In this document: in pieces, positions 33,116 through 46,063 of the stretch
Layout of the letters: every line of letters starts with the position of its first letter
How positions within the stretch are numbered: the first letter of the stretch is position 1
Source of the DNA: Scilla litardierei
Taxonomy: Eukaryota > Streptophyta > Magnoliopsida > Asparagales > Asparagaceae
Direction: 5' to 3'
Length of the DNA: 64,000 bases
Assembly (NCBI GenBank): GCA_030789695.1
Contig: CM061142.1
Span: forward strand, 797,805,258-797,869,257
The notes under the pieces: model-generated
What the model saw: only the letters and a program-made list of their open reading frames with translations
Databases searched by the model: none
Told to the model about the DNA's origin: nothing
Position numbers and translations under genes: made by a program

Positions 33116-36100
33116 TGTAACGGCCGGTACCCACTATTCGTTATACGACTGTTCGTATAGCAATTTCGGGTACCTGATTGGTTTTGTTGCCTTGCATGCG
33201 AGTCGTGTTGTTGAGTTGATAGGACCGTAGCACATTGGTTGCTTCCTTAGCAAGTCAACCCCCGATGTGTGCCCAATTTGGAATTACCGTCGCCTTTGGA
33301 CCCCGTATCCTTTTTACGCTTTACGTGCACGCAGTCGATCGTGCACGTATTTATTTTAGACTTTGTCTGTATCCGAACCCTATGGTGTGATATGTCGTTG
33401 TGACCCTCTCGAAGGGTATTAAATCGTGGCACTAATTTGGAACGTCATTTCATGGGTCGTTCTCCCACGGTTTGACTTTGTTTGAGGAGACGTCACAATT
33501 TTCACTTTTGTCATGAGGCCTTTCTATTTTTAGTTTCGTTTCTCGTCATCGATAATGTGATCCGTCTTCTTAGTTTTCTTTCTCTCATCGACCCGGTCAC
33601 CCCAGTATTTATCTTTCAATTTTTGGGTTTCGTTTGACCTATCTTCACTATTTGGCCCAACCTATTACATTTTAACCCTAAGTTCTCACAGTAATTGTTC
33701 CCAATAAATTCTTTTCTTCATACAATCTTCCCCCTAGTTGACTTAGCTAGCCTTGGCCTCATACCCACGTAGGAGAGAGGGTCAGTTAGTGTCACATGGT
33801 TTCTTCATATAGTGACGTTTTTTTTAAACAATTCTATAATATCAATAACCCTATAACCCTAACCTAAGCTAGCCCAGCCCACCATGCTCACGGGCTGCTA
33901 TCTGTTCAGCACATAAAGAAAATTAGAACATAGGTTATTTTTAGAACCTAGTCTAGCATGCACCCACTCTTTACAAACCTACCCTAATTCCTATTAGAAA
34001 CCCTAGGGTATTTTTATATAACCTAGCTGTGTTCTTTTCCCAGCAGTAACACGAGAGCAGCCGCCCCTTTATTTCGCAGCACGCAAATGACTCACGGCCG
34101 CCACCCTGTTTCCCCAACTCTCTTCTCAATCTCATCCCCCTCGATGACTGGCCTCGCCCTAGCCCTTGCCGGCCTCCTCTCGACGGCAACCACCCTCGCA
34201 CGACTATCCCCGCGTGACCTGCGCTCGCAGACCCTCTCGTGCAACGCCCTGGCCCTGCAGCGGCAGCCACGGCAGCCAGCGCCGCCACAGGAGCCGCCCT
34301 GCCACCCGCGCAGCACCTTAGGCCGGCAGCTATCCGCCGCCTTTCCCATCGCGTGGCTCGCATCAGAAGCGGGCCGTTCCGCAGTCCTTTGCTCGCTGCT
34401 CGACGCCACGCCCCCTCACGCGGCTGTTCTCTAGCGTTGTCGAGGTATGTTCGTCGATTGCGATGATGTTGTTGCTGATGATCACCTCGGGCTTGTTGAT
34501 GTTGGTTTTGGCACTGGGCTTCCGGTATTGATCCTCGCCATTGCCTACCCTAGACAAACGCTGGCCAACATCCACACTTCAGAGAAACATTGATGATGCT
34601 ATGACAAGAGCAGTTGCCAAATGAGAATTCCAGCAGAGTGTCGTATTCCTTTAGTTCACGTTGGAGGCATGTTTATAGCTGTAAAAGGTCATGCCCATAA
34701 GGAAGAAGTTCGAAGCACAGGGAAAGAGCTATAAACTGCTCAGTGCTTCCAGATTGGAACCTTGTTCTGTAGAATTGCAAGCCCTCTTGGACAAGAACGG
34801 CTATAATGTGTTTGAAGCAGCACGCCACTTCGAAGAGGTACCCTCGCCATTCAGATATAATACGCAACCCGTTACCTTTCCCAAGCCGACGCCGCACCTA
34901 GCCAGCTACCGGAATCCAACCCATGTCATCGCTACCTGACGCCAATGTAGCTCTCACGTCGTGTAAGGGTAACTTCTGAACACTTAAGACCCACAACCCA
35001 TTCATGTTAAACAAGATAAAAATCGTTATTTTAAGTGGTAGATAATTCACTAATGAAGATAATTTAATTTGGGACTGTAGGCTGGTGGACTTGTGCACAT
35101 AGGTTGTTTGTGACTTGTGGACTTTTGGGCGGTGTTTTTCAGACGTCAGATTGCAGGCAAGTGAAACTTGCCCGTTGCTTGTTTAGGCCATGTCTTAGGC
35201 TACTTTTTGTACCGTAGCATAAAAGAGACTAGGCAGTGAAAAGATAGCTGCCTAGACGCCTATTTGATCTAGTTTGACAACGAACCTAGATCCGTCACCT
35301 CTTTTGATCTAGCTTGACAACGAAGCTAGACCTGTCACCCTGCCATGTCATTCATGCATTGTTATCTGCCATGTTTAAATTCCTTATCTGTACGCCTCGC
35401 TACTTGTCATTCCATGACATCCATGCATTGAATGTTGCATTCGTAGCACACGCTACATACTTGTACTTGCTTGTCCCGGTTAGGTGCACCCCTATGCCAT
35501 CATGAAAAACACTTCCTGGCTCCTGATCCAGAAGCGAGCATTCCCGTTCGGGGGTAAGGCCCTGGCTCGATACACGTGGAGGGGTAGGGTTGAGCGACCA
35601 CTCAGCGTAGAAGTGTGCCCGTACAGCCACTTTAGCTGTAAGGCGTGAACTCTGTGCACGACATGATAACGTGACTTGTGAATGTTAGTAGTTTACTACT
35701 CTTGCCATGCCATGCTAGGTGCTTGTTGTACTTTACTTTACTTGTTGCACTCATACTTCAACTGCCATGTCATTGCATCATGCTAGAACTCTAGGTTGTC
35801 TTGCTCTACTTTCAGTTTCCTTACACAAGTCTTTTTAGGCTTGCTGACATATGCCCCTTGCTCTTTTGGGTGTCACATGTTAGACCCTGAGCCAGAGACC
35901 GTTGCTGAGGACGAGGTGTTTGCTGACGCTGAGCATGAGCCTACATTTAACGAGGAGTTTGTGGACACCGGTGACCAGTCTTAGAGACTGTTCTGAGTTG
36001 CTTTGCTTTAGGTTGCTGTTAGTTGTCGTTGCGTAGCACCATTACTTTGTTTTGTACGTTGTACTTCTGTTGGCCATGCTGGGGCCTCTTTTTAGACTCT

Positions 36101-36332
36101 TTTTATTTTAGCCTGATGGCTTTTTCTACGATGTTGGAACTTATTGTTGGACATTCTGAGATTGGCTATTTTATGTCTCTTTCCTTATTATTATCTTTGT
36201 TTCGTATCGCAATTGCAAGGACCTGCCATTTAATGTTTATTGACGCTTATCAGACTTGCAGCTTTGTAGCTTCAAGTCTGAGCGGACCTTCTCACGTCTC
36301 GTCTCCATGTTTTTGGGAAGCGGGGCGTGACA
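33116..36332 (+). repeat. LARD 5' LTR
   Basis: 3217 bp. A TATA box (TTTTTATATAACC, about 34011-34023) precedes a GC-rich block (34080-34440) within otherwise AT-rich sequence. Small ORFs conserved in both LTRs (34087-34434, 35796-35984) have no known domain. Downstream are several TTTGATCTAGCTTGACAACGAAGCTAGA-type direct and inverted words (35268-35335). Confidence 0.92.
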
Positions 36333-37214
36333 GGTTTTGTTGGTGGCCCATGCAGGTCCGTCTTGCATTTGCGAATTATCGGAACAACGATAATAATTAT
36401 GGAATGTCCATTAAATAAATTGCAACATCCGATTCTTAAGCCTTGAGCCTAGTTCTAATCGTTTCTCTATGTCACTAGGTGGTAGGAAGACTTAGTTAGA
36501 CGTCTGAGCTTGCTAGTTAGAGGTCCCTGATTGTTAGTTAGACACCATGCTAGGAATTGATTTTAATCGTCTTAGGAGTTATCTGAGTGGTTCTTGCCTA
36601 AACTCTGACAATAGTAGACTTCCAGAATTTCTTTAGTCGTCCGCTTGGGTTCATCGATTTCGGGCCAAGCTGAACGCATTCCATTACAGTCTTGTTCCTT
36701 AGGAAATCTTAGCGATAAGTTTCTTAATCTTTAGTTGGTCGACTGTAGGAGTTCCCCGTAGATTTTCCTGAGTCATATCCTAGGCGTGTTTATGTTCGAT
36801 CATGCGACCAAATTCCTTGCCTCGATTCACGTGATCACCACATTACGATAATCGTTGATCTTTCGATGTCCTCTTTCGCAAAGCTTGATTCTTCCAAAGT
36901 TATTTTTCGATTTCCCTTACTAAAAGTTTTCGCTAAGTTTAAATTTTGTTTTAAACTCTCTACGTATATATTTAAAATTCCTCACTTTTTGATTGAGTCA
37001 AAAATTCATTGTAGATTTTGAAGTCTATTGGTTGTAATTAGAATTACTATCTCGTAACTATTTTCTAATCTATATTTTTCGCATTTCGGTTTAAAAAAAA
37101 CTCTATTACCATTTTGAAAAAAATTCGATATACCATCTTTTCTAAACTATGAGATTCATTTTAATAGCTTAGCATACATACTTTAAAATCTTTTTCCAAG
37201 CTAAATAGAACTTC

Positions 37215-37285
<71 letters not shown>

Positions 37286-39762
37286 TTCTAGGATTCGTGG
37301 TACTCGTACTTTAAGATCTTTGTGTAAATCAGTTCGTTTAGCAAGTCCGGGTTTCTCTAAAAGTATTTTTAATATTATTTATTTGAAATCTCTCTCCAGG
37401 TTTAAGACTTGGAAAACATTCCCTACACTATAGTTGATCTAATTTCATTCTTTTAATTTCGAATTTTTGCCAAATTATATTAAATTACTGCAGTATAATA
37501 TTTTCTAACCTATGTCCTTAATGTTCGTGTTAATGTCTTCCTTATAATGATTTTTCAATAAGCTAATAAACCATTCTCTTATTATGTATATACGACCCAA
37601 ACTTATTTCGAACAAATTCATTTTATCGACTGGTTTCGTACTCTTCGTTTTTAATTTATATCTTTTACACACTATTTTCCTGTATCCTATGAGAGTATCA
37701 TTACGTCTTTCTTTTCCCACCTAAACAATCACCATTATACCCCTGGTTCACCTAACCAAGCTGTCTTCTTATCTTCGTTCTATCTGAACTCGTGCTTTTC
37801 GATCTTTTCTTCGTTATGTTTTGGTTTCGGGTTCTTTCCTATTGTTTAGCCATTAGTGCTTGTCATTGCCTGTGACAACCTTAGTATAGTTTGGTGGGCC
37901 CATTAGTATAAGTTGTTATGTCGTGGTGGTGCATGCATATAGGTGAAGTGTTGGACCCGTATGAGTGTACTCCCTTAGTATATTAATATTTGTCTCTCGT
38001 GTTATATATGTATATTCAGTGTTATCCGTGATATATATGTGAAGTGTAGGAATGATATTAGTTATATATGTGTGGGTAGCTATAACACTTTAGGAATGTC
38101 TGATAAATATATTGGAAATTGTATTGGAGTATAGACTAGTGGGGTATGTAGTTTGAAGATACTTGTGAATGCTTGATATGTATATAAATATAAGTCAGGC
38201 GAATGTTAGGTGTAATAATAATAGGTGTACTTATAGTTAAGTGAGTAGGCCTATTATATGACCTATATGTTAGTACGTGTGAGTGTGTGCTCGTACGTAA
38301 ATATGTATTGTGCTTAGACGTAAGAGGTTATGTATTTGCTGCATGAGTATATATGTGATATACGTGTGGTGGTAAGATTATAATTTTGATTGGTATAGCT
38401 TGAGTTTACGGGATGTTGTATGCGTGTATACCATGAGTTCTACACGACTATTGCATATCTTAAGTATGTATGTATAAGTGGATGTGTCGGTATACTAATT
38501 ATAGGTAAATGGATATGGTGTGAATATATATATTACATGTGTGTGACTATGCGATAAATGCATGTATTAGGGAGTGAATTATATTTATACGTGTGCTGAT
38601 GTCTGTAATATTATTATGGCATATAAAGCGATTGAACAATGTGGGTGTTACCTGACTAAATATTAAGTGTGATTGGCGTTATGGTATGAATATGGCTACG
38701 TTGGTAGATGTGTATACATTGGGGTGGTATTGGTGTAGGTATGGATACCGTGTTACGTATATAGAGTATTCTGATATGTGTTTTGAGTCTCACTCAAGCT
38801 TGAGTGGGTACACTCTAAGTGTATTGTTACATTCGTCTGTAGTTTGCGTGTAGTATCATGAATATAGCAATGAATGATGTATGTATAGAGATAGGATTGT
38901 TTGTGTCTGGCCGTGTTACGCACCTGATGGTGGGTCGCTATACCAATATATAATTATAAGGTGTTGGTCTTGTAGTATAGTTATTTACTAAGGACTTACC
39001 TGCGTGAACGTATGTGTGCTAGCTAAACTAGGCGTGTGGATGTGCTGAGTATATAGTGGTATGAATGGTATATATGAATGAAATGATTAGCGTGTGTGGG
39101 TGTGCACCATGCAGGGGTAAGTATGTGCTAAGTTATAGGTATTGGTGATTATGGTATATGTGGCGTGTCGTAAATATAGTTATAGGACGATATTTGAGGT
39201 GATTATAAGGTGAAATATTTGCATGCATTTGAATGACTAAATCTTTGTGAAATTGTAGTGATGGTGAATGTATATTAGGTATAGTAAACTTGTTTTAAAA
39301 ATGGTATGGTGTGATTACACGTGTTGATATGTTGGGTGTTGGTTATACACTAGGAGATATTAGGGGACATAACATTCATGTTTGCTTGGTACGTAGGTAG
39401 TTATCTATACATGAAGTACTCCGTTTGTGTTTGCTGGTGTGAACTATTTAATTGGTTGTGAGTATGTGCACCATGGTATGTTATAAGTGGTTAATAGTTA
39501 TGTAGGGATGTACGTGATTATATGATGATTGAAGTATGTGTATAAATTTGACTGACTATGATAGGTGTAAGTGTGTAATGTGCGTGAATATACACATGTT
39601 AGTAGAGTTATTGTTTGACTACCTATTGCATATATAAGCACTTGTAATGACTATACCTGGTTGAAATATAGTGTGATGTGATTGGGAGAGCTACTAGTCT
39701 GGCTAGAGTTATATTTATAGTTAGAAAGTCCGAGGACGGACTTTATTCTAAGGTGGGTAGGA
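36333..39762 (+). other. LARD internal domain, non-coding
   Basis: No ORF above about 75 codons with any motif. No PBS matching iMet (TGGTATCAGAGC) or Asp (TGGCGCC) follows the 5' LTR; the sequence there is GGTTTTGTTGGTGGCCC. The first part (to about 37800) is T/C-rich and the second (37860-39760) is T/G-rich and C-poor, full of TATGTGT-like words. A weak purine tract, AAGGTGGGTAGGA, precedes the 3' LTR. Confidence 0.8.
37221..37282. repeat. (AT)n microsatellite
   Basis: 62 bp of uninterrupted AT dinucleotide, (AT)31, inside the LARD interior. Confidence 0.98.
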
Positions 39763-42700
39763 TGTAACGGCCGGTACCCACTATTCGTTATACGACTGTG
39801 CGTATAGCAATTTCGGGTACCTGATTGGTTTTGTTGCCTTGCATGCGAGTCGTGTTGTTGAGTTGATAGGGTCGTAGCACATTGGTTGCATCCTTAGCAA
39901 GTCAACCCCCGATGTGTGCCCAATTTGGAATTACCGTCGCCTTTGGACCCCGTATCCTTTTTACGCTTTACGTGCACGCAGTCGATCGTGCACGTATTTA
40001 TTTTAGACTTTGTCTGTATCCGAACCCTATGGTGTGATATGTCGTTGTGACCCTCTCGGATGGTATTAAATCGTGGCACGAATTTGGAACGTCATTTCAC
40101 GGGTCGTTCTCCCACGGTTTGACTTTGTTTGAGGAGACGTCACGATTTTCACTTTTGTCATGAGGCCTTTCTATTTTTAGTTTCGTTTCTCGTCATCGAT
40201 AATGTGATCTGTCTTCTTAGTTTTCTTTCTCTCGTCGACTCGGTCACCCCAGTATTTATCTTTCAATTTTTGGGTTTCATTTGACCTATCTCACTATTTG
40301 GCCCAACCTATTACATTTTAACCCTAAGTTCTCACAGTAATTGTTCCCAATAAATTCTTTTCTTCATACAATCTTCCCCCTAGTTGACTTAGCTAGTCTT
40401 GGCCTCATACCCACGCAGGAGAGAGGGTGAGTTAGTGTCACATGGTTTCTTCATATAGTGACGTTTTTTAAAAACAATTCTATAATATCAATAACCCTAT
40501 AACCCTAACCTAAGCTAGCCCAGCCCACCATGCTCACTGGCTGCTATCTGTTCAGCACACAAAGAAAATTAGAACATAGGTTATTTTTAGAACCTAGTCT
40601 AGCATGCACCCACTCTTTACAAACCTACCCTAGTTCCTATTAGAAACCCTAGGGTATTTTTATATAACCTAGCTGTGTTCTTTTCCTAGCAGTAACACGA
40701 GAGCAGCTGCCCCTTTATTTTGCAGCACGCAAATGACTCACAGCCGCCACCCTGTTTCCCCAACTCTCTTCTCAATCTCCTCCCCCTCGATGACTGGCCT
40801 CGCCCTAGCCCTTGCCAGCCTCCTCTCGACGGCAACCACCCTCGCACGGCTATCCCCGCGTGACCTGCGTTCACAGACCCTCTCGTGCAACACCCTGGCC
40901 CTGCAGCGGCAGCCACGGCAGCCAGCGCCACCGCAGAAGCCGCCCTGCCACCCGCGCAGCCCCCTAGGCCAGCAGCTATCCGTCGCCTTTCCCATCATGT
41001 GGCTCGCATCAGAAGTGGGCCGTTCCATAGCCCTTTGCTCGCTGCTCGACGCCACGCCCCCTCGCGCGGCTGTTCTCTAGCGTTGTCGAGGTATGTTCGT
41101 CGATTGCGATGATGTTGCTGCTGATGATCACCTCAGGCTTGTTGATGTTGGTTTTGGCACTGGGCTTTTGTGATTGATCCTCGCCATTGCCTACCCTAGA
41201 CAAACGCTGGCCAACATCCACACTTCAGAGAAACATTGATGATGCTATGACAAGAGCAGTTGCCAAATGAGAATTCTAGCAGAGTGTCGTATTCCTTTAG
41301 TTCGCGTTGGAGGCATGTTTATAGCTGTAAAAGGTCATGCCCATAAGGACGAAGTTCGAAGCACAGAGAGAGAGCTATAAACTGCTGAGTGCTTCCAGAT
41401 TGGAACCTTGTTCTGTGGAATTGCAAGCCCTCTTGGACAAGAACTGCTATAATGTGTTTGAAGTAGCACGCCACTTCGAAGAGGTACCCTCGCCATTCAG
41501 ATATAATACGTGACCCGTTACCTTTCCCGAGCCGGCGCCGCACCTGGCCAGCTACCGGAATCCAACCACTGGCGTCGCTACCCGACGCTAGTGTAGCTCT
41601 TGCGTCGTGTAAGGGTAACTTCTGAACACTTAGGACCCCCAACCCATTCATGTTAAAAAAGATAAAAATCGTTATTTTAAGTGGTAGATAATTCACTAAT
41701 GAAGATAATTTAATTTGGGACTGTAGGTTGGTGGACTTGTGCACATATGTTGTTTGTGACTTGTGGACTTTTGGGCGGTGTTTTTCAGACGTCAGATTGC
41801 AGGCAAGTGAAACTTGCCCGTTGCTTGTTTAGGTCATGTCTTAGGCCACTTTTTGTACCGTAGCATAAAAGAGACTAGGCAGTGAAATGATAGCTGCCTA
41901 GATGCCTATTTGATCTAGTTTAACAACGAAACTAGATCCGTCACCTCATTTGATCTAGCTTGACAACGAAGCTAGATCTGTCACCCTGCCATGTCATTCA
42001 TGCATTGTTATCTACCATGTTTAAATTCCTTATCTGTACGCCTTGCTACTTGCCATGCCATGACATCTATGCATTGAATGTTGCATTCGTAGCACACGCT
42101 ACATACTTGTACTTGCTTGTCCCGGCTAGGTGCACCCCTATGCCATCATGAAAAACACTTCCTGGCTCGTGATCCAGAAGCGAGCATTCCCGTTCGGGGG
42201 TAAGGCCCTGGCTCGATACACGTGGAGGGGTAGGGTTGAGCGACCACTCAGCGTAGAAGTGTGCCCGTACAGCCACTTTAGCTGTAAGGCGTGAACTCTG
42301 TGCACGACATGAAAACGTGACTTGTGAATGTTAGTAGTTTACTACTCTTGCCATGCCATGCTAGATGCTTGTTGTACTTTACTTTACCTGTTACACTCAT
42401 ACTTCAACTGCCATGTCATTGCATCATGCTTGAACTGCTAGGTTGTCTTGCTCTACTTTCAATTTCCTTGAACAAGTCTTTTTAGACTTGCTGACATGTG
42501 TCCCTTGCTCTTTTGGGTGTCACATGTTAGACCCTGAGCCAGAGACCATTGCTGAGGACGAGGTGTTTGCTGATGCTGAGCCTGAGCCTACGTTTGACGA
42601 GGAGTTTGTGGACACCGGTGACCAGTCTTAGAGACTGTTCTGAGTTGCTTTGCTTTAGGTTACTGTTAGTTGTCGGTGCGTAGCACCATTACTTTGTTTT

Positions 42701-42979
42701 GTACGTTGTACTTCTGTTGGCCATGCTGGGGCCTCTTTTTAGACTCTTTTTCTTTTAGCCTGGTGGCTTTTTCTGCGATGTTGGAACTTATTGTTGGACA
42801 TTCTGAGATTGGCTATTTTATGTCTCTTTCCTTATTATTATCTTTTTTTCGTATGGCAATTGCAAGGACCTGCCATTTAATGTTTATTGACGCTTATCGG
42901 ACTTGCACCTTTGTAGCTTCAAATCTGAGCGGACCTTCTCACGTCTCGTCTCCATGTTTTTGAGAAGCGGGGCATGACA
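39763..42979 (+). repeat. LARD 3' LTR
   Basis: Same length as the 5' LTR, with scattered substitutions. The TATA box is conserved near 40660. It ends GGGGCATGACA, then TSD GATGT. Confidence 0.93.
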
Positions 42980-42984
42980 GATGT

Positions 42985-43080
42985 GTTGGTTATACTTTTC
43001 GTAATTGTGTATATAGGAACAAAAACTTAAAGTTTAAACAAATATGGGTTCCTAAAAGTTTGATGACTTACATGAGTGGA
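42985..43080 (+). pseudogene. Sirevirus-like gag, part 3 (end of gag)
   Basis: The gag frame broken at 33115 resumes right after the TSD, reading GYTFRNCVYR then KFKQIWVPKS, the post-knuckle KQ-WVPK motif of Sirevirus gag. The knuckle His is now Tyr. No protease or later pol domain of this element follows on the plus strand in the window. Confidence 0.7.
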
Positions 43081-44280
43081 CCTTGTTGGATTCCAATGTC
43101 ATACATAACATTATCCGTGTAGGCAAGATGGAGGGGCAAGGAACTATGGATTTGACGTCGCATTGCATTGAAGTTCCTTCGCCAAACAACAACGTGAAGA
43201 TATGACTCTTGTTTGAAGCTTAATGTAAACCTTCATAGGATTTTTGGTGTGATTTTTGGAGTGTTTATTTTTAGGCGTGTTTCCATTTTTTATGATAGAG
43301 GGCGGCGATGGCAGCGGTGAGTGAAACCCGCGACTGCTGCCTTGGGTTTCGATGACAGTGGAGAAGGAGAGAGGGTGGCAGGTTCTTAGGTGTTGGCGGC
43401 TGTCGGAGGGGAAGGTGGGGGTCTGCTGGCTCAGGGGTGGTGTGTCGCGCGAGTGGTGGGAGGCTGAAGGAGGGGCTGGGGGGTTGCAGGTTGACTGCTT
43501 GGGGTTGTTGTTGGAGAGAGGTGGTGCTGGGAGGTCTTACGAGTGCTGCGGGTGGAAGGTGGCACTGAAGAAGGTGGTGCAGAGCTGGCTAAGGAGGTGG
43601 GTTCGGTGGTGTTGTAGGTCGAAAGAAAGGAGAGGGGCTGGTCGACGGTGATGAGGGCTGCGACAGATAGAAGGTGGGTTTGATAGGGAGAGGAGGCTGC
43701 AGAGATGGAAGTGTTGACGGAGGAGGAAGGGGAGGTGGTCGGCACCGGCGGAGTGGTTGTCGTGGGCTCTCCAATCTGGAAAGTGGCAGCTATGAGTGTT
43801 TGGCTAGGGTTTTAGGAGTAGGGTTTTAATGTTTTCCCTTTTGACTTTGTTTGTAGGTGTTAATGCTAAGAATAAGATGAGAGTATTTTGAATTAGTACA
43901 ATAACCATGGAGTTAATGGGGGGAAATTCAAACACTTGCCAAAAAAGGGGTTTAATTACAATTTTAATTGTAGGGATTTAATATTTTTAAATTGTCATTA
44001 ATCATATGGTAAGAAGTCTCATAGAATATCTATAGAAGTATTTCAAAATTTGTAAAATTAGATATTATTACTCATATGATTATAATTGATGCGTTCGAAA
44101 ATGTTTATAATTAAAGTTGTAATTAGTACGCTATGTTAAGATATCGAACTATTCGAATTATTACGATATAGCCACTGGCTCAAAATTCGAGCTACGTTCG
44201 ATGACAACTAAAGTTAAGAACAATAACCCAATACATTCATAGAAATACGTACTGAATACGTACTGATAAAATACTGGCCG
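43081..44280 (-). other. Unassigned region with GC-rich island
   Basis: 43290-43800 is GC-rich within AT-rich surroundings. On the minus strand it looks like a plant 5' leader (ACCCTAGCC words near 43820), then Ser/Pro/Thr-rich low-complexity ORFs (43745-43431). No domain is recognisable; it could be a decayed gene 5' end or part of a transposon. The flanks, and 43900-44280, are AT-rich with nothing identified. Confidence 0.35.
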
Positions 44281-46055
44281 TTACAAAGTTACATCTTCAC
44301 ATCTCGATGCATCAACCCCCAAAGGATGGCGACCATAACAGCGTAACATCATGAGTGCGCATGCACTCAAGCGACGCTATTCATTCCTTATCTCCGAAGC
44401 AAGATAGACTTACTCGACGATGTTGCAACAGCCTCAGTTCAATTTCATCTCCTCGTCACTCCACTCGCAACCTCGTGGTTGCAGCTCGGGTCGACAGTGT
44501 CTAGTCGAGAAGACGAGATGTCATTGTAGATACTGTGTCCGAGATGGGCTTGCCAGCAGTGGGGCCCATTACAGACCGTCAGATTAGATCCATCATCTAG
44601 GACATCATGGCCTAGCATGAGTGGTCAGCCCAACCTGACCCCTGCATAGCTTCAAAGGAACGACCTCACTCTTCGAGGTCGGCTCATTAGCCACAAGGCT
44701 TGTGCACATGCTCGGTTGGCCAGCTTGATCTGCACCATGTGGTGCAATCTCATGTAGTCGATCCTCACCATCTTCGGGACCTAATCAAAGGACCCATTCA
44801 AAACATTCGTGGAGGCCAGTTCCGTCATGAGAGGCATGCGTTCCCTTTTTGCCGGGGGCGCGTGTCCAAGCTTTATAAGGGAATCCGTTACGGCAAGTAC
44901 AACCAAAATCCCCGTAATCCCACATGTAACCCTGTTGACGGCTGACAAATCGGTTACAAAAGAGAATAGGAGACCATCTAATGTGGCAGAACCGTCCAAC
45001 CAACCCTCTAAATAAAGAGAAAACCACCCTCTATCCGGTATGCTCAATTTCCCTAACGAGAACCCTAGCATATCCATCTCTTTTCCCATCTAAACCCCTC
45101 TAGTGGCGGCTATCTCTAGCTGACACCACATTCTTTCTCAGCTTCATACTAACTTTAAGTTTTGGCGGCAAATCGAAGAGCCACCCCCCTTAACGAGTTT
45201 TTTACCTGTTTCATGTTACAGCGATTTCGCTCACCAAAAAAACTGCCATCGACAAGAGACAGAGAGAGCAGTCTGCATTAGATGCCACGTGCCCGTTCTT
45301 TCCGAAAAGGATAGAGCCTTGAACTCAATAAAAAAAGAAGTCAGCCGTGTAAAGACGCATAAACACGCAAGCATATTAAAATTCTCAAATTCCCTCGCTC
45401 CTTTTGCTTTTCTTTGCCCCCCCCTGCTTTCGGCCTTTTTGCGATGAAACGAAGCATGCCACGATGATCCCAAAAGAGCGGGCATAATCCCCTCGTTACC
45501 ACTAACGAACACGCATTCGGATCGATGCTCACTGCGATGCCTAGGCAAATCCCACAAGCTTAATTACATAATCACTGCACGCGAACCGACACGTGTCTCC
45601 ATTATTGCATATTTAATTCCCCGCGGTTGGCCAACTTCCGCCTTTCTAACGAGTCTCTTTCGGCCGTGGAATATCCATTTTCGTCCAATTGATCTGAACC
45701 GAGTTTGGAGATAATCCCTTTGATAAGACCTAATTAGGCAATATATAGGGGGCTAAAACGTCATTAAGTTATTAAATGCATGTGTCTGTTGTTAACACCT
45801 TATAAGCTTGGGGTTAGTGCATTAAAAAGGTTAGTGCTTTAACTAAGGCCTATAAACCTTTTCTTTTCTTTTATCTTTTTTTTAAATATATAGTCGGCGA
45901 GTTCTACGAGGGATGCACTTAAGTTACTTTAAGATAATGTCATCTCCTACTTATGTTAGTTTTCTGATAATTTAGACCATTATGATCATTACACACAGTC
46001 TTCCCTATGATTTTTTTTTACCCGCATCGAGCGTAGATCTAACTTGAGCGTCAGA
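44281..46055 (+). other. Unassigned region, possibly gypsy LTR-like
   Basis: 44320-45190 is of mixed base composition with a promoter-like stretch (CCTCTAAATAAAGAG near 45003) and an AACCCTAGC word, which recalls a Tat-type gypsy LTR. I find no partner LTR, PBS or TSD. The short ORFs (for example 45557-45231 minus, 45089-44781 minus) carry no motif. Confidence 0.3.
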
Positions 46056-46063
46056 TTATTTTA

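Larger units (their letters stand above)
33116..42979 (+). mobile_element. LARD-like non-coding LTR retrotransposon
   Basis: 9864 bp with two 3217-bp LTRs (33116-36332, 39763-42979) beginning TGTAACGGCC and ending GTGACA or ATGACA, flanked by perfect TSD GATGT (33111-33115 and 42980-42984). The 3430-bp internal domain has no gag, protease, integrase or RT on either strand. Large LTRs plus a multi-kb non-coding interior is the definition of a LARD (large retrotransposon derivative), which must be mobilised by another element. About 8 differences in the first 365 bp of the LTRs suggest a fairly recent insertion. Orientation is assigned plus from the TATA box. Confidence 0.9.

Noticed and set aside
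33247..33432. 61-codon minus ORF repeated at 39894-40079
   Set aside because: It is in both copies only because both lie in LTRs; no motif.
34087..34434. Candidate secreted or low-complexity protein of 115 codons in the LARD LTR
   Set aside because: It lies in a GC-rich block where an overlapping minus-strand frame is also open, and it differs at about 12 of 115 residues between two otherwise similar LTRs.
36333..36360. GGTGGCCCATGCAGGTCC after the LARD LTR as a tRNA-iMet-related primer site
   Set aside because: It resembles the sense strand of the tRNA anticodon region rather than its complement, so it could not serve as a primer-binding site; probably chance.
43290..43800. 5' exon of a host gene on the minus strand
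   Set aside because: Only low-complexity Ser/Pro/Thr translations with no domain or splice structure I can defend; kept as unassigned.
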